Shown here: positions 32,574 through 44,900 of the stretch, piece after piece
How positions within the stretch are numbered: the stretch's first letter is position 1
Layout: each line of letters starts with the position of its first letter
DNA from: Vitellaria paradoxa
Taxonomy: Eukaryota > Streptophyta > Magnoliopsida > Ericales > Sapotaceae
Direction: 5' to 3'
Length of the DNA stretch: 64,000 nucleotides
Assembly (NCBI GenBank): GCA_019916065.1
Contig: CM034243.1
Coordinates: forward strand, 27,058,147-27,122,146
Program-made: the position numbers and the translations under genes
The notes under the pieces: model-generated
Databases searched by the model: none
What the model was told of the DNA's origin: nothing
Seen by the model: the letters and a program-made list of their open reading frames with translations, nothing else

Positions 32574-33160
32574 GGAGCGACTGCTGATGTTGTGCTTGAT
32601 GGTAACAATGCTATCTATTCCTTGAGTTGCTTTTGCTTTTTAACTTGTCTCTGGACATGAGTATATTTGTATTTGCAAGATTTCAACCATTTAGTTATGA
32701 CTTCTGAGATAATTTTGCCATGTTTTAGAGTGCACATTCATCTTTGTAGAAACATCATCATAGGTTGGTGATGGAATAAAAATGGTAATTTTGCTCATTT
32801 ATTCTTTTAATTCCTCAATCAATGGGGAGCAATCATTCTTGGTATTAGCTTTGCATTCAATGAGTAATTTTTTAATAACATTTTTGGCTTCCCTTTCCAT
32901 AGCCTTTTCTAACCATATTCTTCAAGTTTCTCCCTGTTGGACTTGCTAGAAAGGATACTTATTCTCAGTTACTTCACATAATTATGAAGATTGAAAGTGG
33001 AAAGCATGCACTTCTACTCCTTGCAACATTCTGAAATGAGCACTATCTTTGACACTTCCTTGAGACTCAAGTTCCCATATTATATTGCTCATGATTCTTA
33101 AGTATTCCTCAAAAGCAAACACTTCCCTCCAAATAACTTAACCAAGTCTCTGCACATACG

Positions 33161-33511
33161 TATCTTAAAACCCAAATTTTAACAGTGTGATGGCTCGTAA
33201 TGGTTCATTAAGATATCGAAGTGGAATACTAATTGAATAATAATTATGATATTTTCATCGAAACATACCTAAACACATCAAAATACGTCATAATATCTTG
33301 AAATAAGTTGTTTAGTTAATTTTGTTTAGTTCATTTCTTATCTTAAACCCAAATCTGGACAGTGTGATGGCTCCTAATGGTTCATGAAGAGATTGAAATG
33401 GAACACTACTAGATCAACAATTCTGGTGTTTCCCTTGAAACACAATAGAACACATCAAAATGCATCATAATATACTGAAATAAGTTGCTTAATTCATTTG
33501 TTTAGACTTTC
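33161..33511. repeat. 178-bp diverged tandem duplication
   Basis: Units start at 33161 and 33339 with TATCTTAAA.CCCAAAT. Both contain CAGTGTGATGGCTC.TAATGG, ACACATCAAAA and AATAAGTTG. Divergence is around 15-20% by eye. Confidence 0.8.
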
Positions 33512-34060
33512 ATACATTTAGATAAATTTCAATTTATATTTCTCAACACTTGCAGATATTTTCACATTGTTGTGTTCTTGAATTTTTTCTGAAAACATTT
33601 TCCAATTGTTTCCTAAACTGTAATAAAAATTTGATTATTAGGTTCAAAATATATCTATTTTCAAACCTAAACAGGATCTTGTGAAGACAAGTGATCAAGA
33701 TTTTCCTTCTATTACTTTGTTCCTTTTCTGCGCACTCCTACCTAGTCAAATTGAAGAAGTTTATATTGTCCTTGTTTCTTTCTTCTCCATTCACATTCTT
33801 GTGCTTCTTCTCCAACGTCCTGACCAGAGATAAATGTATGCGGCATGCTTGACAGTTTGAATGCAACTTACTATTTTACAGGGGGTGCATTCTATAATCT
33901 ACTTTCACCATCTCAGTGGTTCACCAAATGGGGATAGATCATGTGAAATTTACTAGTCTTCCAATTGGAAAGTTAATCAAGGAAAAATTTCCACTATATT
34001 GAATTGAATGATATCCTATTTCTAACAGCGATCCGTTCCATATAGTTCTCCACTTGTATT

Positions 34061-34186
34061 GTGCGCCTTTTGTCTCAAGGGGAAACTTGTATTGAACACC
34101 TTCTATGCTAAGAAAGTGGATGTGGGCCTTTTGTCTCAAGGGGAAACTTGCATTAAACACCTTTTAGCTAAGAAAGTGGATGTGAA
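34061..34186. repeat. 61-bp tandem duplication
   Basis: GCCTTTTGTCTCAAGGGGAA starts at 34065 and 34126. Both copies end TAAGAAAGTGGATGTG. A few substitutions separate them. Confidence 0.88.
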
Positions 34187-34258
34187 AGCTTTGACTTATA
34201 CGCTGTCCGTTGACATCATACCTTATCAAACAACTGCTAGAGATGAGGGTGACTCACC

Positions 34259-34482
34259 GATATTAATCTAGTAGTAACACAAGAACAGTGATAGTTAAAG
34301 TAAGCTGCATTTGAACCTAGAGGAAGCAAACCAGCTTCTATTCTAAATGCTCTTATCAGTCATTGACTTTGATATTAATCTAGTAGTAACACAAGAACAG
34401 TGATAGTTAAAGTAAGCTGCATTTGAACCTAGAGGAAGCAAACCAGCTTCTATTCTAAATGCTTTTATCAGTCATTGACTTT
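34259..34482. repeat. 112-bp near-perfect tandem duplication
   Basis: Units 34259-34370 and 34371-34482 differ at one position that I could find (GCTCTTATC versus GCTTTTATC). Both begin GATATTAATCTAGTAG. This is a recent local event. Confidence 0.93.
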
Positions 34483-34734
34483 GATACAATCATGTGTATG
34501 TGAAGTAATTGGTCCTTGCATACAACTCAACCCAGTTGAGCAAACTTGCTATATCTTCTATTTCGCAGTTAGATCTAATAGAATGTCATCATTCTGATCT
34601 CAATTAGCGAGGTGAATCACCATCAATGAACTTCAAATTGCTCTAGCTGCTCAAGTGTTTAGTGTTCCATAAAGCACTTAAAGCATACGTTTTTCATCTT
34701 TCAGGGTAACATTTATATTACTTTTTCTACGCAG

Positions 34735-34836
34735 GCACGCTTGAAGGTAGAGGACTCTGCTGAAGCCGTCAAATCTGCTCTGGAAAAGTTTTTGACAATT
34801 CTCGAAATTACCAAGAATGATGAGCTGGTCGTTTAG
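34735..34836 (+). CDS. Unidentified terminal-exon-like fragment
   Basis: A pyrimidine-rich acceptor (CTTTTTCTACGCAG) precedes 33 sense codons ending DELVV and TAG. The predicted peptide (RLKVEDSAEAVKSALEKFL and onward) is amphipathic, and base composition is coding-like compared with its AT-rich surroundings. I do not recognise it, and no upstream exon was found. It could be a relic last exon, an exon captured by transposition, or a spliced 3' UTR exon of the choline kinase gene. A chance 33-codon opening is also possible. Confidence 0.25.
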   Translation, partial: ARLKVEDSAEAVKSALEKFLTILEITKNDELVV

Positions 34837-35020
34837 ATGTTTGGTGTTTTGTGTTTGAAAAAGTAAAACAAAGAATCTGCACAAGTGAGGGTAAAACGGC
34901 GATATGTATGGTCATTTTCATGCAAATCAATGTCCGCGAGTTCTTCCTGGCCAAGCTAGATTCTATTATTTTGATTCATTTTGGTTTGGGTTTGGTTCAA
35001 AGATTTGTCAAGAGGAAAAA

Positions 35021-35036
35021 GGGGGGGGGGGGGGGG
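35021..35036. repeat. G16 homopolymer
   Basis: Sixteen consecutive G residues. A shorter G11 run lies at 36616-36626. Both are potential G-quadruplex or assembly-error sites. Confidence 0.85.
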
Positions 35037-35760
35037 AGTTGTGATAGAAAATGGAAGGAAAAATGGATGGCGTTTGGGAAATAAAAAATTATTAAATTGA
35101 AAAACTAATATATTGATGAATGTTTTTTATTTTTATTTTTTAGTACATTCAAAAATAAGGATATATGTTTTGGATTTTATATTTCCTTCATCTTTTTCCT
35201 ACCTTTTCTTTTTGCTTTCCCTTTCCTTTTCTTTTCTCTCTATGAAATCCTCACTCGGTATTTACTCTTTGAGTAATTTTGAATGCGCTTTGAGTTGCAC
35301 AAGGATAATGGAAATTAATAAATCTTAATATTTGGAAATTCTTTTATTTGAATGTGTTTATTTTTTTATGTTCATTTTAAACTTAGATTTATTTTATTTA
35401 TTTATTTTTGGATAAAAGAAAAAAAAAGAAAAACAAAATTGTTACGAGATGAATGGAAGTTCCTACCTCACTTCATTCATGGGTGTAGGTGTATGTAGAA
35501 CTTCATACTTCATGGGTTACTTCATTCATGGATGTCGGTATATATAGAACTTTATACTTCATGGGTTAGGTGTATATAGAACTTTATACCATAACTTCTT
35601 TCAATGTCTTGTAATTGAATGTGTTTCACACCAATATTTTAATTGTTTTGAATAGAGTTGTCCTATTTGGATAATTATTTTGACGTATATGCGAGGCATG
35701 CATGAATGTTGTGGACATAGAAGTATTGCCCAAATTCTATTCTAAATTAATTTGATACTT

Positions 35761-35840
35761 AGTTTCTATTTACATTTATGGGAGATAATTATAATTACAA
35801 AGTTTCTATTTACATTTATGGGAGATAATTATAATTACAA
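35761..35840. repeat. Exact 40-bp tandem duplication
   Basis: 35761-35800 and 35801-35840 are identical, beginning AGTTTCTATTTACATTTATG. Confidence 0.95.
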
Positions 35841-37280
35841 TTAAGTAGAAAGTCATTGTGGAGTGTATGTGGTAAAATGACCTAAATGGATATTATTTGT
35901 GAACTTAATTAGCAGAGAGACTTGATGTGATAACGATGAAACTTAAAATAGGAACTTTTAAGTATCTTTTTGGCAATAATTGAGACTTGTTTTATGTTCT
36001 ATCATCTGACTAATAGTTATCTCATTGTTCGAAAGGAAGTGTAAATTAGGAGTGCATACGATTGAATTGACCATCATAACATTTATTTAATTGTTGACTA
36101 AGAAGATTTTAACTTCGTAATCAAATCATTTGACTTAAAAATTGAATCATTAATTTTGTTTAATTTGATGGTTCTATGAGATATAATTTATCAACAGAAA
36201 AAAATTTATATTTTGAAGATTTAATATAGTTATGATAGAACAAAAAAACTTCAGTATACTTATTTATAGTGAGAGAATTTTGATACGGAAGGTATTGTGG
36301 CCATGGTTTTTGTACAGAGATACACAAACAAATAACTTCTTAATTAAAATCACATTTTTTTTTATCTTTTATTTTAAAATATATTTAACATCTTCTAAGT
36401 CATATATATACTTTATATTCAATATACCAGTTTGTTTTAAACTACATATCAAACTGAATCACTCGATTTTTTATTTTGCAAATCATAATGTATTGTTTAT
36501 ACTCAAAAATTTCGAATTAAATCGAGTCAAACGGTCATTTTAGTTTGAGTTAATGGTTTTATCAATTTGATTTTGCACTCGAGAGGGAGGGAGAGAGAGA
36601 GAGAAGGAGAGTGGTGGGGGGGGGGGAATGTGTTGCGAGGAAGTTTTGTGGAGAGGTTTTTTGGTGCTCATGGGTTACTTTGGTGCCATACTATAAGCTA
36701 AATATGAAGCATTGATTAGAATAAAAAAATATCAGCAATTCCTCATAAAAAAAATTAAAAATTTGGACCCTCGAATTCTCATGCCAATAAATCTACACTG
36801 ACAAATTTTTCTACTATCAAAACCCTTGAAACCTACGATTTGCTCCAATTTTCATTTCTCTAGTTTTGTTGGTTCACCTAATCCTACGTTGGAGCTCTTC
36901 ACTGTTATAATAGTTTTTTTCCCCCTTTTTTTTGGGTGTTATATGTCTCTTTTTCATTAAAATTTATTTATTTTTATAAAATATAGCTTTTAGGCGGATT
37001 AATCACATTCATGCAAAAAAAAAAAAAAAATCAAAAAATTCATATCTGTTTCGATAAATATTATCCGTTTGAACCAAAAAGTAACGGAAAATATATATAT
37101 ATATATATTTTAGCTTTTACACAAATTGATACCAGTTTTTTAATTTTTTTACAAATGCAATTAACACCCTTAAATATTAGAGTTTTTAAAAAAATTTTAA
37201 ATTTTAATAAAAAATGTCATATAAAATGAAAAGTTATAAAAAATTAAAAGTTTTTTTTTTTGTGATAAGACAATATCTAA

Positions 37281-38350
37281 GGGCTTGTTTGACAGTTATT
37301 TTGTTTTCATTTTTTTGAACATTGAATATGAAACTTGTTTGGCAAAAAAATTGTTTTCAAATTTTTTAAAACTATGAAAATATGAAAAATATGTTCTCTT
37401 ACGTATTTATTTTTAATTTTCATTTTCTTTTATAATAACTACAAGTTATAATTATCACCTACAATCAGTCACCACTGTCCATTAATCGCCACTCATATTT
37501 GGTTATCGCCGATTACTGCCACTACCACCCCACCCACCTCCGATCATCGTCTATAATCACTATCTATTTACCTATCTCTGACTACTGCCAATATAAATAT
37601 ATGTATTATTTCACATATGTTACCAAATTTAATTAATTATAATTAAATTTAATTAATTATAATTAATTTAATACAATCTAATTAATAATTAATAACTAAC
37701 TAAATTAAATTAATTATAATAAAATTTAATTAATTAAAAAATATTTGTTAAATTATTTTTGATAACTAATATGATCAAATTATGTCTAATATATTTTATT
37801 TTGATTGAATTAATATATTAAATTATATATTAAATATAGTCTAATTAATAATTAATTTTATCAATAATTAATTTAATAAATTAATTTAAATTTAAATTTA
37901 ATTAATAATTAACCTAATTAAATTAATTACTAATTAAATTTAATAAATTAAATTAATTAAAAAATGTTTTATTAAATTATTTTTGATAACTAATATAATC
38001 AAATTATATTTAGCATATTTTATTTTGATTTAATTAATATATTAAATTATATATTAAATATAATTTAATTGCTAATTAATTTTATCAGTATTTAATTTAA
38101 TAAATTAAATTATATTTAAATATAATTTAAAGACTAATTAATAATTAACTAAAATAAATTAATTATAATTAAATTTAATTAATCAAATTAATCATAAAAA
38201 TATTTTATTTTATTATTTCTAATAAATAATATAATTAAATTATATTTAATATATTCTATTTTTATTGAATTACATTATTATTAACAAAAATTTAATTAAT
38301 TAATTAAAACTGAACACAAAATTTAAAAGCTTACAGTTTTACCAAATGGG
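37281..38350. mobile_element. AT-rich TIR element, copy 2
   Basis: It starts GGGCTTGTTTGACAG after TAA (37278-37280) and ends TACCAAATGGG before TAA (38351-38353). The interior shares with 11500-12527 the phrases TTTTATTAAATTATTTTT and ATATAATTAAATTATATTTAA. It also has three internal near-repeats of about 200 bp at 37690-38290. It is non-coding. Confidence 0.55.
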
Positions 38351-38718
38351 TAATTTAGTAAAAGTAATTGCTTCTGCTATACATACATTAATTCCACCCA
38401 GTTTGTAACGGGAAAAAAAAAAACAAGTATTGAAATATTTGTTTCAAAATTAAAAAAATGAAAAGAGAACATTTCTACAACGAATGGACGGGAGATGGGA
38501 ATGTAGCTGAAAGCCACCGCCAACTCAACTCAACTCAACAACGTCGAGTCAAAATGAACCACAGAACACCCAATCCTGAACTCAACATAAAGGAAAAAAA
38601 AAAAAAAAAAAAAAACTCTCTCTCCTTCTACCGCTTTGTTTCTGTCTGGAACGAACCCAAGCCAAATAAAGAGAAATCAACAACGCTTCATTCAGCTATT
38701 AGCGTACCCAACTTGAAT

Positions 38719-38750
<32 letters not shown>
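38351..38750 (+). promoter_or_regulatory. Promoter/5' leader of the MPH1-like gene
   Basis: This 400-bp stretch between the AT-rich element and the MPH1 ATG includes an A21 run (38597-38617), CTCTCTCTCC and an (AG)15 tract at 38721-38750 that abuts the ATG with no spacer. The upstream ORF 38458-38775 overlaps in another frame and has no recognisable homology. Confidence 0.5.
38721..38750 (+). repeat. (AG)15 microsatellite abutting the MPH1 start codon
   Basis: Thirty bases of pure AG are immediately followed by ATG at 38751. GA tracts in 5' leaders are common in plants; direct contact with the start codon is less so. Confidence 0.9.
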
Positions 38751-38754
<4 letters not shown>

Positions 38755-38948
38755 GTTGTGTGTCACAAGCGATAATGTTGTCACCGAACAGCTGCACGGT
38801 TGCCTCAAACTCCCTCAGCGGCGCCTTGTTTTTCTTAAACAGATGTCACAAGGACTCAAGGAAGAAGGCAAGCCTCAGCCTCTTCAGAATCCGAGCTTCT
38901 TCCGAAGATTCTGATTGTAATGCCGAAGAATGCGCCCCCGATAAGGAG
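38751..38948 (+). CDS. MPH1: MPH1-like exon 1
   Basis: 66 codons ending GAT AAG GAG with donor |GTACCT. It encodes the transit peptide and the acidic [15 protein letters not shown] segment. The open frame continues past the donor into intron sequence, which is not coding. Confidence 0.85.
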
Positions 38949-41900
38949 GTACCTTTTTTTTTTCGTTGTTTGGTTGCCCAGAAAATTCTTTCTAGAGAGG
39001 CAACATATATTGGGTAGGGAAGAAAAAAAAAAAAATTAACTTGGGCTACTATTAGTTATCACATAAAGCATTGGATTTGAATACTTCTATATATTTTTTT
39101 GTCCAATTCTTTTATTTGATCGGTTTACTCAACTACCTATATCTGTAAATTCAGGTGATTTTGGCTTAATTTGATTCAATTTTTTTTTTACCACTACTGA
39201 TAAGAGGTTTATATATAAAGATTAATTTGAGCTCCCTGTAAAATACTTTCAGGTTACTGCTGTAGTTGATGATTAGAGAAAAGTAAGATAATGAGAAATT
39301 TACTTGGTACCTCTTGAGCAATATTTGTGGTATTCATAGGGGACTAGAAACTTTTGGCTTTATGGGATAAATTCAATTTTTATTTCTTGATTAAAAGACT
39401 AGCAGCGTTCTTGGGATGGCGAAATTTATGTATGTTGGAATTGCAAATAGAATTTGATGTGTTTGGAATGAATGGATTTTAAAATGGGAATTGACTTTTA
39501 ACCAGCTGACTAGTTCAGCTGGCAGTGGAGGTCTTGAGTTTGACCTAAGGGGTCCCTCTTGGGGGGGTGAGTTTACACGGATTTTTTGTGGGTTTACCCA
39601 AGCGCGGAGTTAGAAATTTTAGTTACCTTGAGCTATAAGTAGAGATGATTTATTTACTTGGTCATGATTAATGATCAATCTAAATATGCGTTCTTGTCAA
39701 CTTAATTATAAAATTCTCAATCTAAATATACAAGACAGTGTATGAAAAAATAAAGTTCAAACGTAGATTCAAGCGTATATAAAATAATAGACAAAGGACA
39801 AAATTAGCACACATCATTGAAGCTGGACCCTTCGATGTTTTCGAGAATAGAATGTAATTGAAAAAGTAAAAATATTATGAAGTTTTGTCAGTGGCGGAGC
39901 TATGTAGTCTGAATGTTTGCTTGATTTTTTTTTTTTGAGCTTTTAGAGCTACTAATTTAATTTTAATTTTTAAAATAAATTTGAGCTATGCACTGTGTAT
40001 TAAACTGGGCTATAAACAATTAATCTAAGATGCTATATACTATTACTACTAAAAAAATTTTGGGCCAAAATTTTACTTGGGCTATAATCCACCTTAGCCC
40101 CAATGTATTCACCCTTGGGTTTACCTCATCCGCGTGGTTTGTGGGCTGTTATGCGGGGCCAATGGATTTACCTAGAGCATAACAAAGAGGTAGTGGCTAC
40201 AAGTTCCGATTGTCATAAAAAAATTAAAAAAAATGGGAATTGATATTATGGGATTTGGAAGGAAACAAGAAAGCTATCTTAAAATCCCATGAGAAAATGG
40301 TGGATTTTATAGGAATTTGAACTGATAAAATATATTTTATTACAATTACCCTCATTGCCTTCCTCTTTTCTTTTTTATATGATCTGCCCTCCCATTGTTT
40401 TTAAACAACTTCCTCATCCTTCCCTTGGCAACACTAATTGAATACGTATATAACTTTTTTTTTTTTTTTGGCTAAAACATAGTCTATTTATAATATCTTG
40501 CAAGTAATTTTTTTTCCTGTATTTATATGGTGTGCTTCCCCCCCTTCTTATCATGTGTATTATTTTGATTTTTGACAATTTTGATACTTCATAAAATAGA
40601 CTACTAATTATAGAAACGGTGGTTGTCTTTAATTTTCCTCAACTAAGTATTGTCTTGTTATTTGTCTATAACTAGTTGTTAGTCTTTTTGGATGTTATTT
40701 GTGAATGTACTCTATTAAGGGGGCGTTTGGAGTTCTAAAAAGTTAAAAAAAAAAAAAAAAACAAAAGTAGGTGTTGAAGTAATGTAAAAGTGACATGTAG
40801 CAAAATTTAATTGGAGAAAGTTGGGAACTTTTGGAGTTTTTTGGAGCTCCAAAATGGAGCCTAAGTTGATTTGAATTATTTGAACTAAATATTATGTTCA
40901 GTTGTGAAAGTGTGTTTACCTGTCGCTATTTCATTGTATTGTTATGTTTTATCATAAATGTTGTTAGTTTATAGATTATTATTATTATTATTGTTTTACA
41001 ATGTGGTAATCATTTGTCAAAAATTTATTTATTTATTTATTTTACTAATCAACATAAATTTTTATTTATTTAATTCAATTCCACATCAAACCAAACAAAA
41101 ACAATGGAATTTCCTATTTCCAATTCCAATTAATTCCAGGAGAAAAAAAAAAAGGAAGATTTCCTTACTTTTAGGCACTGTAGTAATTGATGATTAGAGA
41201 AAATATGAGAATAATAAATTTAGTGCTTCTTAATATATAACAATAGTCTAGTCTCAATTTGAAGTTTCCTGCTAACAACATGGGAAATTACTTGGTAATT
41301 CTTGAACTATATATGTGGTGGTATTCATGGGAATTAAAAGAAACCAGTTGGATATAACTTATACACACACAAACACAACACACACACACACACACACACA
41401 TACAAGAAGAATAAGAAGAAGAAAAGAAACTGTTGGATATATGAGATAAATTGGAATTTCATAGCTTGAGGGTACATTTGGATTTGTGAGGATTTGATGT
41501 TAAATGGATTTAAAACCTTGATTTCAAATCCATAGTGTTGTTTTGATGACAAATATAAATAGGGATTTTAAATCTAGGAAAATCTGCCTATGGATTTAAT
41601 TGTTATAATCTAAGGATTTCAAATAGCACCTAATTAGGCATTATTTATCAAATCCACAGTTTGCTCAAAGGTCAATCTAAGCTAGGGTTCTTTGATTTTT
41701 ATGAGGGCCTCAATTTACCTTGGTCAGATCAAAGATCATTCGGTGCTGAGGGTGGCTGTTAATTCGTTGTCAAAGGACTTGGAAGCCATTAATGGTGGTC
41801 ACGGAGGAGATCATCTTTGTTAATTGATTTTTGCGATGCCTCTTCTTTGGTGGTGGCTAGGAAGCATGAACTTACAATCAAGGGTATCGTCTGCGAGTCA

Positions 41901-44900
41901 GACTCACTAGGGACTCGGACATGCGATGGACACATGTCGAACTCACTTTTTGTTGTGTCTGATTATTTTTATGTTTAGATACAATTTGGACACTGCAGAA
42001 GACTTGTTCTAGATATGCCATGGACTTGTTCTGGACATACCATAGGCTCTTTTTGGACACATGCTGGACTTACCTTAAAAAAATATTAATTTTTTAATAA
42101 TAGTTTTTTTTTTTTTTTAAAGTTTTTAAGATATGGAATATATTTTGTTATTATCTACATAATGTAATCATTATATGACTTCTTTGTTGAATTTTAAGAT
42201 AAATATATTGTTTTTAATTTTAGTTAGTGTTATATTGCATAATGTGTACTTGAATAAAATAATAATATCCAAGTCATATAAAAAATATATAAATATATAT
42301 TTTTATTGAATCTCCGCTGTGTTATGTCTTGCATTTTTTTTTTTTTTGAAAATTACTGAGTCGACGCATCTGTGTTATGTTAGTGTCCCGAGTAGGTGTC
42401 GTGCTTCTTAGGGTGGCGGCATTGGTGGACAATGGTTGTCTTCTCTTGGAAATTAGAGAACTTCATTTTCTAGGTTGGTAGTGGAGACCAAAGTTGTAGG
42501 ATATGGTGATGGGAGGGAAGAATGAGGTGGTTGCATAGGTGGTGGGGAAGGTTTGAGGACTTTGAGGATGAAGACGATGAAGAAGTCAAGGGGAGTTGAG
42601 GGGTTGTTGTTGGTGGTGTCGTGAAGGAGGAGGCCTGGTGGTGGCAGAGCAAAAGCAAGTGAGTCACTCAAAGACTGCCATCTGATGAATGTGACGATTG
42701 CTTGATTAGGAAATCATCTCATGTGATGATCATATGAAAAAGACTCCCACCAGGATTTAAATGCTTGTAAGGTTATATATGACCCATGAGGAATGTTAAA
42801 ACAATGGTGGCTGTCACATTATAATGGTCATTTTGAATAATTTCTTGTCCAATTGGGTGGGTCGCCTGTAATTTGGATGTTAAGTGCAATGTGGCTTCAC
42901 TAAGCAAGAATATAACCCACACCTATAGTTACACATGGGCTTCTACTGAGGGGTCAAATATCTTGTTGGTGTGCTGTTGCTTTTCATGAAAGCAGATGAC
43001 TTTGACAACCATTGTTATTGAATTCCTCTTTAAATGTTTTAACACCCAAACAACATATTTCAAACTAGCAGATAGCAAATACTACAACAAGGATGTTGGA
43101 TTTTTGACATGTTTTTTGTACGTATTATTCATGGGAAAATATTGAAGTTGATGGATAATGTGGTACTACATAATAAAATAGTCAATTTGGAACTTTCCTT
43201 CTTTCCTGTAAGCTATTTCATTTGAAACAGTAATCCAACTTTCTAATTGACCCCAGTAAATCTCCCAGGCCGAGTGAGGAGACAGATTTGTGTAACTCAA
43301 CTTGTCTCTATTTCTGTACCTCAACGTGATTTCTTTTTTTTCATTCATTAAAACCAAACCAAACCAAGCTTTTTTCCACTAGGTGGGGTCGGCTCTATGG
43401 ATTTGTCGACGCCAATTTGATCTGTTTAGGGGCATGTCCTCCGATAAATCTAGGTAGGTTAGGTCATGTTTAATAGTTTCTTTCCAGCTTCTCTTGGGTC
43501 TTCCTCTACCTCTTCTACTCCTGACAATCTCCATACTTTCACACCTTCTAACAGGTACCTTTGTTGGACGCCTTCTAACATGGCCAAACCATCTTAATCG
43601 GTTTTCTCTCATTTTATCTTCAATCGGTGCTATTCCTACTTTACCCCTAATCTCCTCGTTCCTAATCCTATCTTTCCTTGTAATCCCACACATCCACCTT
43701 AGCATCCTCATCTTCGCAACTGCCATCTTCTGACCATGATTATGCTTTACTGCCCAACACTCTGATCCATATAGCAGCGCTGGTCTAACCGCTACCTTAT
43801 AATACTTTCCTTTCACTTTGAGGGGGATTTTTCGGTCGCACAAAACCCCCGAAGCACTTCTCCATTTGGTCCATCCAGCTTGAATCATGTGACTTACATC
43901 AGTATCAATCCCTCCATCTTGTTACACCATAGATCCAAGGTACCTAAATTTATCTTTCTCTACAATCTTTTATGTGCCTAAACTTACTTCTATACTATTC
44001 GTTATCCTACTTTGACTAAACTTACATTCCATATATTCCGTCTTACATCGGTTTAGCCTAAACCCTTTTGTCTCTAACGTATCCTGCCACAATTCTAGCT
44101 TAGCATTCACTCCTTCTCTCGTCTCATCTACTAAAACAATATCATCTGCAAATAGCATATACCACGGCACCTCATCCTGAATATGTCTTGTAATTTCATC
44201 CATAACTAAAGCAAACAATTACGGGCTTAACGCTGAACCTTGATGTAAACCAATCGTGATAGGGAACTCATTAGTCTCTCCACCAGTCGTCCGTATAGAT
44301 GTCATGGCTCTATCATACATGTCCTTTATCGCCTCAATATATGCGACACACGCTCCTTTCTTTTCCAATACTCTCCATAGAATCTCCCTAGGAACCCGAT
44401 CATATGCCTTCTCTAAATCGATGAACACCATATGTAAATCTTTTTGACCTTCTCTATACTGTTCCATTAACCTCCTCAAGAGAAAGATAGCCTCCATGGT
44501 TGATCTTCCAGGCATGAAACCAAATTGGTTCTCTGAAACGTTTGTTGTCCTTCTTAGTCTTCTCTCAATAACGCTCTCCCATAATTTCATCGTATGGTTC
44601 ATCAATTTAATCCCGCGATAGTTCGAACAGTTCTGAATATCTCCTTTGTTCTTGTATATGGGTATAAAGATACTTTTCCTCCATGCATCAGGCATATTCT
44701 TGCTTTTTAGCACTACATTAAAAAGTTTTGTCAACCAACTTATGCCATCCTCTCCTAAGTACCTCCAAACCTCAATAGGGATACCATCTGGCCCAACCGC
44801 TTTCCCATTCTTCATCCTTTTTAATACTTCTTTTACTTCTTCCCTACTGATTCTCCTATAAAACATAAAATTTAATTCTTCCCTAAAAGTGGTAAACTTC

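Larger units (their letters stand above)
32600..34730. other. Downstream region with serial tandem duplications, no firm gene
   Basis: No protein homology was seen. It contains three separate tandem duplications (33161-33511, 34061-34186, 34259-34482), listed individually. Part may be a 3' UTR or intron of the choline kinase transcript. Confidence 0.4.
34840..37270. other. Intergenic spacer with simple repeats
   Basis: No gene was seen. It holds a G16 run (35021-35036), repeated CTTCATTCATGG.TGT phrases of about 60 bp (35470-35590), a 40-bp tandem duplication (35761-35840), GA-rich sequence with a G11 run (36581-36626) and several A/T runs. Confidence 0.5.

Noticed and set aside
38458..38775. 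105-codon ORF overlapping the MPH1 start
   Set aside because: It runs through A21 and (AG)15 leader repeats in another frame, with no homology.
42453..42671. Pro/Ser/Thr-rich minus-strand ORFs
   Set aside because: Two overlapping frames open over low-complexity GGTGGTGGA-type sequence; no domain and no splice context.
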